Source: Nocardioides cavernaquae | Lineage (GTDB): Bacteria > Actinomycetota > Actinomycetes > Propionibacteriales > Nocardioidaceae | Length of the DNA stretch: 64,000 nt | Assembly (NCBI RefSeq): GCF_003600895.1 | Contig: NZ_QYRP01000002.1 | Location: forward strand, 1,798,001 to 1,862,000 | Reading direction: 5' to 3' | Shown here: in pieces, positions 35,089-43,326 of the stretch | Layout: each line of letters starts with the position of its first letter | Numbering within the stretch: the first letter of the stretch is position 1 | Made by a program: the position numbers and the translations under genes | The notes under the pieces: model-generated | The model's database searches: none | Told to the model about the DNA's origin: nothing | Seen by the model: the letters and a program-made list of their open reading frames with translations, nothing else

Positions 35089-37066
35089 CGGCTGAGTCTA
35101 CGGCCCGCACGGAACTGATCCGGTGCACGGCAAACGAGCGCCGGTCCTCGCTGCGGTGATCGTATGCGGTGAGCTGTCCGCCCTCGACCCGCAGCGGGTC
35201 CACGATGCGTTCGCCGCGGGAACCGTGGTTGTCGAGGTACTCGATCACGACGCTCTCACCGCCCTCGACCGCAGCACGCAGTGCCGCGACCGCGCCGGCT
35301 GGGGTCGAGGCGACGAGCGCGCTGCCCCGTGACGACGCGACCTTGTCGCCGGCGCGCACGGCGGCGACGGCTGCGTTGACCTGGGCCGTCTCGCGGGCCG
35401 CGTCGCGTCCGGTCGGCGTTGCCTTGGGGGTGCGGGCGCGCAGCACCTGGGGCCGGGCGACGTGGACCGTGCCGTCGGCTGCCTCGACCACGGGCGCGAG
35501 GCCGAGCTCCCGGAGCCGGGGGAGCAGCACGTCGATGGGTGTGGTGCTGATCAGCACCGTTGGGACCAGCTGGCGCAGGCCGAGCGAGGCAGCGCGCGGG
35601 TCTCCGAGCAGGGTGGCCAGTGCGGCCTCGTCGTCGGACCGCAGGAACGCCTCGGCGTAGCCGACGCGGACGGTGCCATAGGTGCGTGCGGCATCGTCGA
35701 CCAGATAGGTCAGCGGCTGTGGGACCGGGGTGCGCGAGACCTCGGCGAGGAAGGCGTGGATCTCGGCAGCTGACCAACCGGCGTCGAGAGCTCGCCGGAC
35801 CGAGCCAGCGGCGAAGCGGTAGACCGTCGCGCCGCCGCGGGACTCGACGTCGGCGACGAGCTGCAGTCGTGCGGCCAGGGCCGGGAGCAGCGGGCCGGGC
35901 GCGATTGCGGTCAGGTCGCCCTGGATCAGGATGTGGTCGAGCGGCTCGGGAAGCAGCGGCGCCAGGATCGCGGCCGCGTCCTCGCCCGCGAGCAGCGCGC
36001 GCCCGGCAGGTGACAGGGCGCCGAGCCCGGTCAGGCCCAGGAACGCAGCCTCCTCGACGGATGCGGCGACGAGGGCCGCCTGAACTGATGCGCGCCGGGG
36101 CCGCACCCAGCGCACCCGCGCCACCAGCGACGGCAGGCCGGTGCCGGTCGCGAGTCCGGTGGCGGGCGGGAGGTCGGCGAGCTCCTGGAGGGCGGTCCGG
36201 CGGGTGTCGACCTGGTGCGGGTCGACCAGGCCGGGCGCCAGGGCGTTGACGGCCTTGCCCGCGGCATCGCGTCCACCCACGAGCGCGGGGGTCCGGGGTG
36301 AGGCGAGCCAGGCGGAGGCGAGTCGCGTCCAGCGCTCGCCGGCAGGGAGGCGGCACCACGCGTCGTACGCATCGGTGGGGAGCCATCCCTCGGTCTCGCC
36401 GACCGGACCGGCGGCAAGCAGGCCCGCGGCCGCGGCGACGTCGAGGAGGAGAGCGGCCTCGCGCTCGGTGACGTGGAGCAGGAGCGCGGCGACCTTGAGG
36501 TCGCGGACCCCGAGACCGCCCGAGCGGAGTACGACGGGGGGCTGGGTGCTCCAGTGGTCGAGCAGCACCTCGAGCCGTCGTGCCGCCTCGAACGCGGCTC
36601 CTGCGGCCATGCTGGCGACCAGCGAAGGCGACTGGGCCGTGGTGACCAGCTCGGGCGCGGTGACCGGTCCGCTGGGGGCGGGGGCGCGTCCGAGGAGCTC
36701 GGCAACGACCGTGACCGCACGCAGTCCGCCGGACCCCTCCCAGATGAGGGCCAGCGCCTCGAGGAACTCGACCGACTCGCTCGAGCCGCTGAGCTCGTCG
36801 CGCGGCACCTGGCCGCGACCGACCAGCAGGTGGAGGATCCCGAGATCGGCGAGCGTGAGCCGGTCCAGGGCCCGGAGCGTCGAGGCACGGGTCGCCGAAC
36901 GGGAGGCGAGCTGCGAGGAATCCTGGGGAGCGGGGGCGGCGAGGTCAGGTCGCAGGCGCAGCAGGTGGGCGAGGCGTTCCTCGGGCCACTGGCGCAAGTG
37001 GTCGGCAAGAGAGCGCGCGATGGGGGCGCTGGCCGGCTGCCCTGTCGAACTGGGAGGAGGGGTCAT
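35081..37066 (-). CDS. Helicase-associated (XPB-partner) protein with WYL-like C-terminus
   Basis: A 661-residue protein with no Walker A motif of its own. Residues 1-350 are Ala/Leu-rich helices typical of the actinobacterial helicase-associated family; a segment around PLDHILIQGDLTAIAPGPL (about 375-395) matches the helicase C-terminal-like domain. The last 60 residues (SVVIEYLDNHGSRGERIVDP, then LTAYDHRSEDRRSFAVHRI) look like a WYL ligand-sensing domain, often linked to nucleic-acid responses. It starts with ATG at 37066 and its stop lies eight bases inside the XPB gene. Co-production suggests it regulates or loads the helicase. Confidence 0.82.
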   Translation of the reverse strand: MTPPPSSTGQPASAPIARSLADHLRQWPEERLAHLLRLRPDLAAPAPQDSSQLASRSATRASTLRALDRLTLADLGILHLLVGRGQVPRDELSGSSESVEFLEALALIWEGSGGLRAVTVVAELLGRAPAPSGPVTAPELVTTAQSPSLVASMAAGAAFEAARRLEVLLDHWSTQPPVVLRSGGLGVRDLKVAALLLHVTEREAALLLDVAAAAGLLAAGPVGETEGWLPTDAYDAWCRLPAGERWTRLASAWLASPRTPALVGGRDAAGKAVNALAPGLVDPHQVDTRRTALQELADLPPATGLATGTGLPSLVARVRWVRPRRASVQAALVAASVEEAAFLGLTGLGALSPAGRALLAGEDAAAILAPLLPEPLDHILIQGDLTAIAPGPLLPALAARLQLVADVESRGGATVYRFAAGSVRRALDAGWSAAEIHAFLAEVSRTPVPQPLTYLVDDAARTYGTVRVGYAEAFLRSDDEAALATLLGDPRAASLGLRQLVPTVLISTTPIDVLLPRLRELGLAPVVEAADGTVHVARPQVLRARTPKATPTGRDAARETAQVNAAVAAVRAGDKVASSRGSALVASTPAGAVAALRAAVEGGESVVIEYLDNHGSRGERIVDPLRVEGGQLTAYDHRSEDRRSFAVHRISSVRAVDSAGE

Positions 37067-37175
37067 TTGGGCTCAAAACTACTCGCCCGGGAGTTTCGGC
37101 GACGCATGCTTGTCCGCACCCGCCAGACTGCACCTTGGCGACACCGAACCGAACCGCGCGACGAAAGGGGCCCTC

Positions 37176-38192
37176 GTGGCCATGATCGAGGCCAGGGACC
37201 TGGCCAAGGCATACGGCGGCAAGCAGGCCGTGGCGGGCCTCTCCTTTGATGTCCGGCCCGGCACGGTGACCGGATTCCTCGGGCCCAACGGCGCCGGCAA
37301 GTCGACCACGATGCGGTTGATGCTGGCCCTGGACCGGGGCATGGGCACCTGCACGTTCGACGGACGCCCGTTCACGGCGTACTCCGAGCCGATGCGTGAG
37401 GTGGGCGCCCTCCTCGAGGCGAAGCCGTTCCACCCGACCCGCACGGCGCGCAACCACCTGCGGATGCTGGCTGCGGCCAACAAGATCCCGATGTCCCGCG
37501 TTGATGCCGTGCTCGGCCTCGTCGGTCTTGCCGACGTGGCAGGCAAGAAGCCGAGCACCTTCTCGCTCGGCATGGGCCAGCGGCTCGGGCTGGCCGCTGC
37601 GCTGCTCGGCGACCCGCACACCCTGATCCTCGACGAGCCCGCCAACGGCCTCGACCCGCAGGGCATCCACTGGCTGCGCTCACTGCTCAAGAGCCTCGCT
37701 GCAGAGGGGCGCTCGGTCTTCGTCTCCAGCCACCTGCTCTCCGAGATGGCGCTCATGGCCGACGAGCTGGTCGTGATCGGCCGCGGGCGCATGATCGCCA
37801 ACGGGCCGGTCGAGGACTTCACCAGGCTCAGCGTCCGCAACCACGTCCTGGTCCGCACGCCGCAGGCCCATGACCTCGCCTCGCTGATCGGTGCCCGGCT
37901 CGCGGGCGTCGGCTCCGTGCAGGCATCGGCTGCGGGCGAGCTGACCGTGACCGGGCTCGACGCCCCAGCGATCGGCGACCTCGCCTTCGACAACGGCATC
38001 CGCATCCACGAGCTCTCCGTCCACCAGGCCACGCTCGAGGAGGCCTTCCTCGAGATCACCGGCGGGTCCGAGGAGTTCCAGGCGCACGCACGCCCGCAGA
38101 GCCCGCAGTCCTCCCCGCCAGCCACCCCGCCAGCCACCCCGCCAGCCACCCCGCCGGCGACGGCGACGACCCCGAAGGATGGCCAGTCATGA
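37176..38192 (+). CDS. ABC transporter ATP-binding protein (ABC-2 exporter type)
   Basis: ATPase subunit of 338 aa. Walker A is FLGPNGAGKSTTMRLML, the signature FSLGMGQRLGLAAALLG, Walker B TLILDEPANGLDPQG and the switch His in FVSSHLLSEM. This is the drug/lantibiotic-exporter subclass. GTG at 37176 was chosen because AAAGGGG sits five bases upstream; ATG at 37182 is the alternative. The C-terminus carries a tail of PPAT repeats encoded by three perfect 12-bp DNA repeats. The permease gene follows with a four-base overlap (ATGA). The substrate is unknown. Confidence 0.9.
   Translation: MAMIEARDLAKAYGGKQAVAGLSFDVRPGTVTGFLGPNGAGKSTTMRLMLALDRGMGTCTFDGRPFTAYSEPMREVGALLEAKPFHPTRTARNHLRMLAAANKIPMSRVDAVLGLVGLADVAGKKPSTFSLGMGQRLGLAAALLGDPHTLILDEPANGLDPQGIHWLRSLLKSLAAEGRSVFVSSHLLSEMALMADELVVIGRGRMIANGPVEDFTRLSVRNHVLVRTPQAHDLASLIGARLAGVGSVQASAAGELTVTGLDAPAIGDLAFDNGIRIHELSVHQATLEEAFLEITGGSEEFQAHARPQSPQSSPPATPPATPPATPPATATTPKDGQS
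38115..38150 (+). repeat. Three perfect 12-bp tandem repeats inside the ABC ATPase gene
   Basis: CCGCCAGCCACC is repeated three times in frame, giving Pro-Pro-Ala-Thr units near the C-terminus, with a fourth degenerate copy. Such units expand and contract easily, so strain-to-strain length variation is likely. Confidence 0.9.
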
Positions 38193-39052
38193 GCGCCGCG
38201 CTGCGTTACGAATGGGCCCGGCTGCGCACCCTCCGGTCGACCTGGTGGCTCAGCATCGGCAGCCTGGTCGCGGGCATCGGGTTCACGCTGATCGGCTCGC
38301 TGGTCATCCGGGTCAACATCCGCGGCGACGAGCTCAACGGTCAGCATCTTGACGGTGAGATGGCCCGCTTCTTCGTGGCCGCCGCGATGACCCAGTTCTC
38401 CAATGTCGACGGCATGTTCTACCTGCTCGCCTACGTCGCCGCGATCATCGGCGTCCTGGCGTGGGGCCACGAGTACCGGCACGGCATGATCCGCGCGACG
38501 CTGACCGCGGTGCCGCAGCGTCCGGCGGTCTTCGCTGCCAAGTACGTCGTCGTCGGCGCCTGGGTCGGCGCCCTGGTGGTGATCAGCTGCCTGGTGTCCC
38601 TGTTCGTCGCCGGCGTCGTCTTCATGGGCCTCGACATCTCCTACGACCTCACGGCGATGCTGCTGACGGTCTTCACCCACGTGGTCTACGCGGTCCTGCT
38701 GACCTGGCTGGCCATGGCGGCGACCGTCCTCGTCCGGCACCAGACCTTCAGCATCGTGCTGCTCTTCCTCTGGCCGCTCGGCATCGAGAACCTGATCCGT
38801 GGTTTCGCCGCGATCCTGTCGGGGTTCACCACCAACGACACGTTCTCCGAGGCGACCCGGTTCCTCCCGTTCAACGCCGGCGGCCGGATCATCCAGAACT
38901 TCGGCGACACCCCGGGCGGCTTCGGCCTGCAGGACAACCTCGACCTCTTCGGCAACCCGTTGAGCGCGTGGGGTGGGTTCATCGTGTTCGGCGGGTTCGT
39001 GGCGCTGCTCACCGCTGGTTCCCTGGCCTCCTTCGTCAAGCGGGATGCCTGA
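38189..39052 (+). CDS. ABC-2 type transporter permease
   Basis: A 287-residue membrane protein with about six helices, including YLLAYVAAIIGVLAWGHEYRH, KYVVVGAWVGALVVISCLV and VLLTWLAMAATVLV. The GHEYRHGMIRATLTAVPQR segment is the family's conserved cytoplasmic loop. It starts with ATG overlapping the ATPase stop and should form the exporter with that ATPase. Its last eight bases overlap the start of the HAD phosphatase gene, so the phosphatase may be in the same transcript without a functional link. Confidence 0.87.
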   Translation: MSAALRYEWARLRTLRSTWWLSIGSLVAGIGFTLIGSLVIRVNIRGDELNGQHLDGEMARFFVAAAMTQFSNVDGMFYLLAYVAAIIGVLAWGHEYRHGMIRATLTAVPQRPAVFAAKYVVVGAWVGALVVISCLVSLFVAGVVFMGLDISYDLTAMLLTVFTHVVYAVLLTWLAMAATVLVRHQTFSIVLLFLWPLGIENLIRGFAAILSGFTTNDTFSEATRFLPFNAGGRIIQNFGDTPGGFGLQDNLDLFGNPLSAWGGFIVFGGFVALLTAGSLASFVKRDA

Positions 39053-39737
39053 GGCCGGCTCCGACGCTCCGGGGGCATCGCGCCCTCGGCTGGTCGTCGG
39101 CTTCGATCTGGACATGACGCTGATCGACACCGTGGCGGGGTTCGCCGCGACCCTCGAGGCGTTGGGCGTGGAGCTCGGGATCGCGTTTCCCACCGAGGAG
39201 ATGACCTCGCGCCTCGGGCCGCCGCTGGAGCACATGCTGGCCGAGCACATGGGCCCGCAGGAGATCGAGGCTGCCGGCGATCGTTTCCGGGCGCTGTACC
39301 CGGACCACGCCATCACGCCCACTCCCGCGTTCCCCGGGGCGCACGACGCGATCAGCGCCGTGCGCGCGGCAGGTGGCCGGGTCATCCTGGTCACCGGCAA
39401 GTACGCCGCCAACGCGCAGCTCCACGTCGACCACCTCGGCTTCGACATCGATCACCTCGAGGGCTGGGTGTGGGGAGTGGGCAAGGCCGACGTCCTCACC
39501 CGGGAAGGGGCGACGATCTACGTCGGCGACCACATCCACGACGTGGAGGGTGCGCGGGCCGCGGGGATCATCAGCGTCTCGGTGCTCACCGGCGGCTGCA
39601 CCCGGGAGGAGCTGGAGGACGCCGGCACCGACGTCGTACTCGATGACCTGACGGCGTTCCCCGCCTGGCTCGAAGCCCATCTGGCAGCGACCGCGACCGG
39701 GCAAACCGGTTCGCCTGGGCCCACTCCGTCCAACTAG
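39045..39737 (+). CDS. HAD-superfamily hydrolase (phosphoglycolate-phosphatase-like)
   Basis: A 230-residue phosphatase. HAD motif I is VVGFDLDMTLIDTV, motif II is in VILVTGKYAANA, motif III is the Lys in GVGKADVLTREG, and motif IV is IYVGDHIHDVEGAR. The cap is a helical C1 insertion (about residues 35-100), as in phosphoglycolate phosphatases. The His after GD in motif IV is less usual. The frame begins at ATG 39045, overlapping the permease gene by eight bases. Its substrate is unknown. The TAG stop doubles as the start of a TAGGCT -10 candidate for the cold-shock gene. Confidence 0.8.
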   Translation: MPEAGSDAPGASRPRLVVGFDLDMTLIDTVAGFAATLEALGVELGIAFPTEEMTSRLGPPLEHMLAEHMGPQEIEAAGDRFRALYPDHAITPTPAFPGAHDAISAVRAAGGRVILVTGKYAANAQLHVDHLGFDIDHLEGWVWGVGKADVLTREGATIYVGDHIHDVEGARAAGIISVSVLTGGCTREELEDAGTDVVLDDLTAFPAWLEAHLAATATGQTGSPGPTPSN

Positions 39738-39740
39738 GCT
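39735..39740 (+). promoter_or_regulatory. Candidate -10 box for the cold-shock gene
   Basis: TAGGCT overlaps the HAD-gene stop codon and continues as TAGGCTTGG, the same nine bases found before the SAM riboswitch. No strong -35 was found, so this is tentative. Confidence 0.35.
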
Positions 39741-39801
39741 TGGGGTTCCCGCGGCGGCCACTCGGCTGCCGCGACGCAGCAGCACGGAAGAGGTCATCGC
39801 A

Positions 39802-40209
39802 GTGCCGACTGGCAAGGTCAAGTGGTACGACGCCGAGAAGGGGTTCGGTTTCCTGTCCCAGGAGAGCGGTCCTGATGTCTACGTGCACGCCGAGGCTCTG
39901 CCGGAGGGTGTCAAGGAGCTCAAGCCCGGCGCCCGCGTCGAGTTCGGCATCGCCCAGGGCCGTCGCGGCGAGCAGGCGCTCCAGGTCCGCATCCTCGAGG
40001 CGCCGGCCTCGGTCTCGCGCAACCAGCGCACCTCGCAGCGCAACTCCCAGCGCAAGAAGCCGGATGACCTCGCCACGATCGTCGAGGACCTGATCGGCCT
40101 GCTCGACGGCGTCGGTGAGGGCTACCGTCACGGACGCCACCCCGAGCCTGCCAACGCGAAGATCACCGCCAAGCTGCTCCGCGCGCTCGCGGACGAGCTC
40201 GAGCTCTAG
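39802..40209 (+). CDS. Cold-shock domain protein with C-terminal extension
   Basis: A 135-residue protein. The first 65 residues are a cold-shock domain: GKVKWYDAEKGFGFLSQ with RNP1 (KGFGFL), then DVYVHAEAL with RNP2. It would bind single-stranded nucleic acid and act as an RNA chaperone. The C-terminal 65 residues (basic linker NQRTSQRNSQRKK, then an amphipathic helix region) are typical of the longer actinobacterial form. It starts with GTG at 39802, eight bases after AAGAGG. It converges on the adenosine deaminase gene with only six bases between stop codons. Confidence 0.9.
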   Translation: MPTGKVKWYDAEKGFGFLSQESGPDVYVHAEALPEGVKELKPGARVEFGIAQGRRGEQALQVRILEAPASVSRNQRTSQRNSQRKKPDDLATIVEDLIGLLDGVGEGYRHGRHPEPANAKITAKLLRALADELEL

Positions 40210-40215
40210 AAAGAG

Positions 40216-41235
40216 CTACGCCAGCCAGGCGTCGATGTCCGCGAGTCCCTGGCTCACGACGTCGGACGGCGCCCGCGAGCCCCTCAGCGACATCCGCGCC
40301 AGCTCGGCGAGGGTGGCGTCGCTGAGCTCGTGCGCCGCGCGCATGGTGGCGTACTGCCCCTCGAGCCGGGAGCCGAAGAGCAGCGGGTCGTCGGCGCCGA
40401 GTGCGATCTGGGCGCCGCCGTCGAGCAACTGGGGGACCGGCACCGACGTCAGGTCGGAGTAGACCCCGAGCGCCACGTTCGAGACCGGGCAGACCTCGAG
40501 GGTGATGCCGGCCTCCGCCACGCGCTCGAGGAGCGCGGGGTCCTCGACGGTGCGTACGCCGTGGCCCAGGCGTTGCGCGTGCAGGTCGTCCAGGCAGGCG
40601 CGGACGTTGTCGGGGCCGCGGAGCTCTCCGCCATGCGGCGCCAGCAGGAGCCCGGCCCGGTCCGCGATGGCGAACGCCGCCGCGAACTCCGACGTCACCC
40701 CGCGTCGCTCGTCGTTGGAGAGGCCGAAGCCGACCACGCCGCGGCCGGAGTACTGCGCTGCGAGCCGGGCCAGGGTGCGGGCGTCCATCGGATGGCGGGT
40801 CCGGTTCGCAGCGATGACGACCGCCATGCCGATGCCGGCGCTCTCCGAGGCATCGCGGACGCAGTCCAGGACGAGGTCGGTGAACGCGGTGATGCCGCCG
40901 AACTTCGCGGCGTACCCGCTCGGGTCGACCTGGATCTCGAGCCACCGGCCACCCTCGCGGGCGTCGTCCTCGGCGGCCTCCCGCACCAGGCGGCGTACGT
41001 CGTCCTCGGTGCGCAGCACGGAACGCGCGATGTCGTAGAGGCGCTGGAAGCGGAACCAGCCCTTCTCGTCCGCGGCTGACAGCTGCGGCGGCCACTCCTC
41101 GACCAGCGCGTCCGGGAGCGCGATCCCGTCACGCTCGGCGAGCTCGAGCAGCGTTGAGTGCCGCATCGACCCGGAGAAGTGCAGGTGAAGGTGGGCCTTG
41201 GGCAGCGTGGCGAGATCGCGGCGTTGCTGGCTCAA
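40216..41235 (-). CDS. Adenosine deaminase family protein
   Basis: Purine salvage enzyme of 339 aa that deaminates adenosine or a related nucleoside. Zinc ligands are in KAHLHLHFSGSM (HxH), the catalytic Glu and a His in LLAPHGGELRG, another His in RLGHGVRTV, and the metal Asp in ALGADDPLLF. It starts with TTG at 41235, eight bases after a perfect AGGAGG, so the rare start is well supported. A neighbouring 22-bp repeat array lies just upstream. The relatives include adenine deaminases, so the exact base or nucleoside is not certain. Confidence 0.9.
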   Translation of the reverse strand: MSQQRRDLATLPKAHLHLHFSGSMRHSTLLELAERDGIALPDALVEEWPPQLSAADEKGWFRFQRLYDIARSVLRTEDDVRRLVREAAEDDAREGGRWLEIQVDPSGYAAKFGGITAFTDLVLDCVRDASESAGIGMAVVIAANRTRHPMDARTLARLAAQYSGRGVVGFGLSNDERRGVTSEFAAAFAIADRAGLLLAPHGGELRGPDNVRACLDDLHAQRLGHGVRTVEDPALLERVAEAGITLEVCPVSNVALGVYSDLTSVPVPQLLDGGAQIALGADDPLLFGSRLEGQYATMRAAHELSDATLAELARMSLRGSRAPSDVVSQGLADIDAWLA

Positions 41236-41316
41236 GCGGGCCCCTCCTGGATCGGTTGCTCGAACCTACAAGGGCCAGGCCGGGAGACACGCCGCGCTGA
41301 GGTCACAAACCCGCAT

Positions 41317-41436
41317 CGACACGTCGCAACTTGAACGTCGACACGTCGCAACTTCGACGTCGACACGTCGCAACTTCGACGTCGACACGTCGCGACTTTC
41401 GACGTCGACGCCAAGGTTGCGCCGTGTCGGCGCAAC
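41317..41436. repeat. Array of four 22- to 23-bp CGACACGTCGCAACTT units with an inverted cap
   Basis: Units start at 41317, 41339, 41361 and 41383 (22, 22, 22 and 23 bases), reading CGACACGTCGCAACTTCGACGT with few changes. They are followed by CGACGCCAAGGTTGCGCC and GTGTCGGCGCAAC (41406-41436), an inverted copy of the unit. The same family, with GGC in place of GTC, is at 19237-19400. The array lies between two minus-strand genes. Confidence 0.85.
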
Positions 41437-41442
41437 AGGGGG

Positions 41443-42723
41443 TCAGGCCGTGAGCTGCTCCGCGGCGGCGAGGAGGACGCAGGTCGCGACGGCGTCCATC
41501 GCCTCGGTGACGGCGTCGAGCTCGGGGAACGTCGGCGCGAGACGGATGTTGCGGTCGCGCGGGTCGTTGCCACCGGGGAAGGACGCGCCAGCGGGGGTGA
41601 GGGCGATGCCGGCCTCCTTCGCCAGCTGTACGACGCGTGTCGCGGCGCCGTCGAGGACGTCCAGGCTGACGAAGTAGCCGCCGGTCGGCTTGGTCCACTC
41701 GGCCACGCCGAGGCCGCCGAGACGCGAGTCAAGGACGGACTGCACGGCCTCGAACTTCGGCCAGATGATCTCGCGGTGCTTGACCATGTGGTCGCGCACG
41801 CCCTGGGGCGAGCCGAAGAACTGGGCGTGACGCAGCTGGTTGACCTTGTCCGGACCGATGGCGCCGGCGCCGAGGTGCTTGAGGTACCACTGCACGTTCT
41901 CGACCGATGCCGCGAGGAACGCGACTCCTGCGCCGGCGTAGGTGATCTTCGAGGTGGAGGCGAACATGATCGGCCGGTGCGGGTGGCCCGCCGCCGAGGC
42001 GAGGGTCAGGATGTCGGCGCTCTTGGCCTCGTCCTCGGTGAGGTGGTGGAACGCGTAGGCGTTGTCCCAGAAGATCTTGAAGTCCGGAGCAGCGGTCGGC
42101 ATGGAGGCCAGGCGCGCCGCGACCTCCTGCGAGCAGACCGAGCCACTCGGGTTCGCGTAGGTGGGGACGATCCACATGCCCTTGATCGACGGGTCGCTGG
42201 CGACCAGCGCAGCGACCGCCTCAGCGTCCGGGCCGTCGTCGTTCATCGGCACGGTGACCGTGTCGATGCCGAACCAGTCGAGCAGCGTGAAGTGGCGGTC
42301 GTAGCCGGGCACCGGGCAGATGAAGGTGACCTTCTCTTCCTGGGACCAGGGACGCTCGCCGTCGACCGCGCCCTTCAGCCAGAGGTCTGTCAGCACGTCG
42401 CGCATCATCACGAGCGACGCGTTGCCGCCGGCGACGACCTGCTCGGGCTCGACCCAGAGCAGCTCCGCGAACATCTCGCGGATCTCCTTGATGCCCTCGA
42501 GGCCGCCGTAGTTGCGCGTGTCGACGCCGTTGGCATCGGTGTACGACGCAGGCAGCGCGAGCAGCGCGTCTGACAGGTCCAGCTGGGCCGGGGCGGGCTT
42601 GCCGCGCGTCAGGTCCAGCTTGAGGCCGCGGCCCTTCAGTGCGTCGTACGCCGCGCGCTGCTCGGTGAGGAACGCGGCGAGCTCGTCGGGGCTGCGGTCG
42701 GCGAGGGGCTGGGTCTCGGTCAC
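41443..42723 (-). CDS. PLP-dependent aminotransferase (aspartate aminotransferase-like)
   Basis: A 426-residue fold-type I aminotransferase. LDLTRGKPAPAQLDLSDALL is near the start, the PLP-binding segments include GGNASLVMMRD and WDNAYAFHHL, the Schiff-base lysine is in ASTSKITYAGAGVAF, and the substrate carboxylate Arg is probably in RNIRLAPTFP. The pattern matches the aspartate-aminotransferase class Ic used for amino-acid synthesis in corynebacteria and relatives. GTG at 42723 was chosen because the longer frame upstream overlaps the tRNA-Trp promoter. It is divergent from tRNA-Trp/secE. The amino donor and acceptor are not certain. Confidence 0.85.
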   Translation of the reverse strand: MTETQPLADRSPDELAAFLTEQRAAYDALKGRGLKLDLTRGKPAPAQLDLSDALLALPASYTDANGVDTRNYGGLEGIKEIREMFAELLWVEPEQVVAGGNASLVMMRDVLTDLWLKGAVDGERPWSQEEKVTFICPVPGYDRHFTLLDWFGIDTVTVPMNDDGPDAEAVAALVASDPSIKGMWIVPTYANPSGSVCSQEVAARLASMPTAAPDFKIFWDNAYAFHHLTEDEAKSADILTLASAAGHPHRPIMFASTSKITYAGAGVAFLAASVENVQWYLKHLGAGAIGPDKVNQLRHAQFFGSPQGVRDHMVKHREIIWPKFEAVQSVLDSRLGGLGVAEWTKPTGGYFVSLDVLDGAATRVVQLAKEAGIALTPAGASFPGGNDPRDRNIRLAPTFPELDAVTEAMDAVATCVLLAAAEQLTA

Positions 42724-42767
42724 GGGCCCATCGTTCCAGACGCCCGGGCGGGATCCGGGGGAGGAGA

Positions 42768-42817
42768 GCCCATTTGGACGGCCCATTTGGACTCGACCTC
42801 CACCTTGCCCGTAGACT
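42768..42817 (+). promoter_or_regulatory. Promoter of tRNA-Trp/secE/nusG with a duplicated -35 segment
   Basis: GCCCATTTGGAC occurs at 42768-42779 and again at 42781-42792, so TTGGAC is present twice, 13 bases apart. TAGACT at 42812-42817 is a good -10. The nearer TTGGAC is 19 bases upstream. The duplication may give two overlapping promoters or a regulator site. Confidence 0.55.
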
Positions 42818-42888
42818 CCCGGCTTGGTGTTTCCCACCAGGATTCGTCATGCCCACCCACCGGGCATGCTGGGTCCGGGAGCCATCAG

Positions 42889-42961
42889 AGGGCACTAGCT
42901 CAATTGGCAGAGCATCGGCCTCCAAAGCCGAGGGTTGGGGGTTCAAGTCCCTCGTGCCCTG
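42889..42961 (+). tRNA. tRNA-Trp (anticodon CCA)
   Basis: Acceptor stem AGGGCAC (42889-42895) pairs with GTGCCCT (42954-42960); discriminator G at 42961. The anticodon stem TCGGC/GCCGA has loop CTCCAAA, anticodon CCA. The T-loop is TTCAAGT. The CCA end is not encoded. It is followed 39 bases later by secE, the usual actinobacterial order. Confidence 0.96.
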
Positions 42962-43000
42962 CAAGACGCACATTTTTGCAGTCAGCGGAAGGTGAACGAC

Positions 43001-43243
43001 GTGTCGGACAACGACGCCGTACGTGGATCGGGTGACCGCCCGGTCCGCACGGGGCCGGTCACTTTCTACCGCCAGGTGATCGCCGAACTGCGCAAGGTCG
43101 TCTACCCCACGCGCGAGCAGCTGATCACGTACTTCTTCGTGGTCCTGGTGTTCGTCGTGGTCATGATGACGATGGTCTCCCTGCTCGACCTCGGCTTCGG
43201 CAAGCTCGTCTTCGAGATCTTCGCCGGCCCCGACGCCAAGTAG
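43001..43243 (+). CDS. secE: Preprotein translocase subunit SecE
   Basis: An 80-residue subunit that clamps SecY in the protein-export channel. The core [20 protein letters not shown] precedes one membrane helix ([20 protein letters not shown]). This is the short single-helix form. GTG at 43001 was chosen because GGAAGG lies eight bases upstream. It sits between tRNA-Trp and nusG, as is standard, and is probably co-transcribed with both. Confidence 0.94.
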   Translation: MSDNDAVRGSGDRPVRTGPVTFYRQVIAELRKVVYPTREQLITYFFVVLVFVVVMMTMVSLLDLGFGKLVFEIFAGPDAK

Positions 43244-43326
43244 CCAGACCTCCAGCAGACCAGCAGACCACTTCGGAGCGGGCCCTCCCGCCCCGGAAAT
43301 CGATCCACAAGATGACGGAGCACCAC

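Noticed and set aside
41317..41405. The 22-bp array as a CRISPR
   Set aside because: Repeats are contiguous with no unique spacers, are too short, and no cas genes are nearby.
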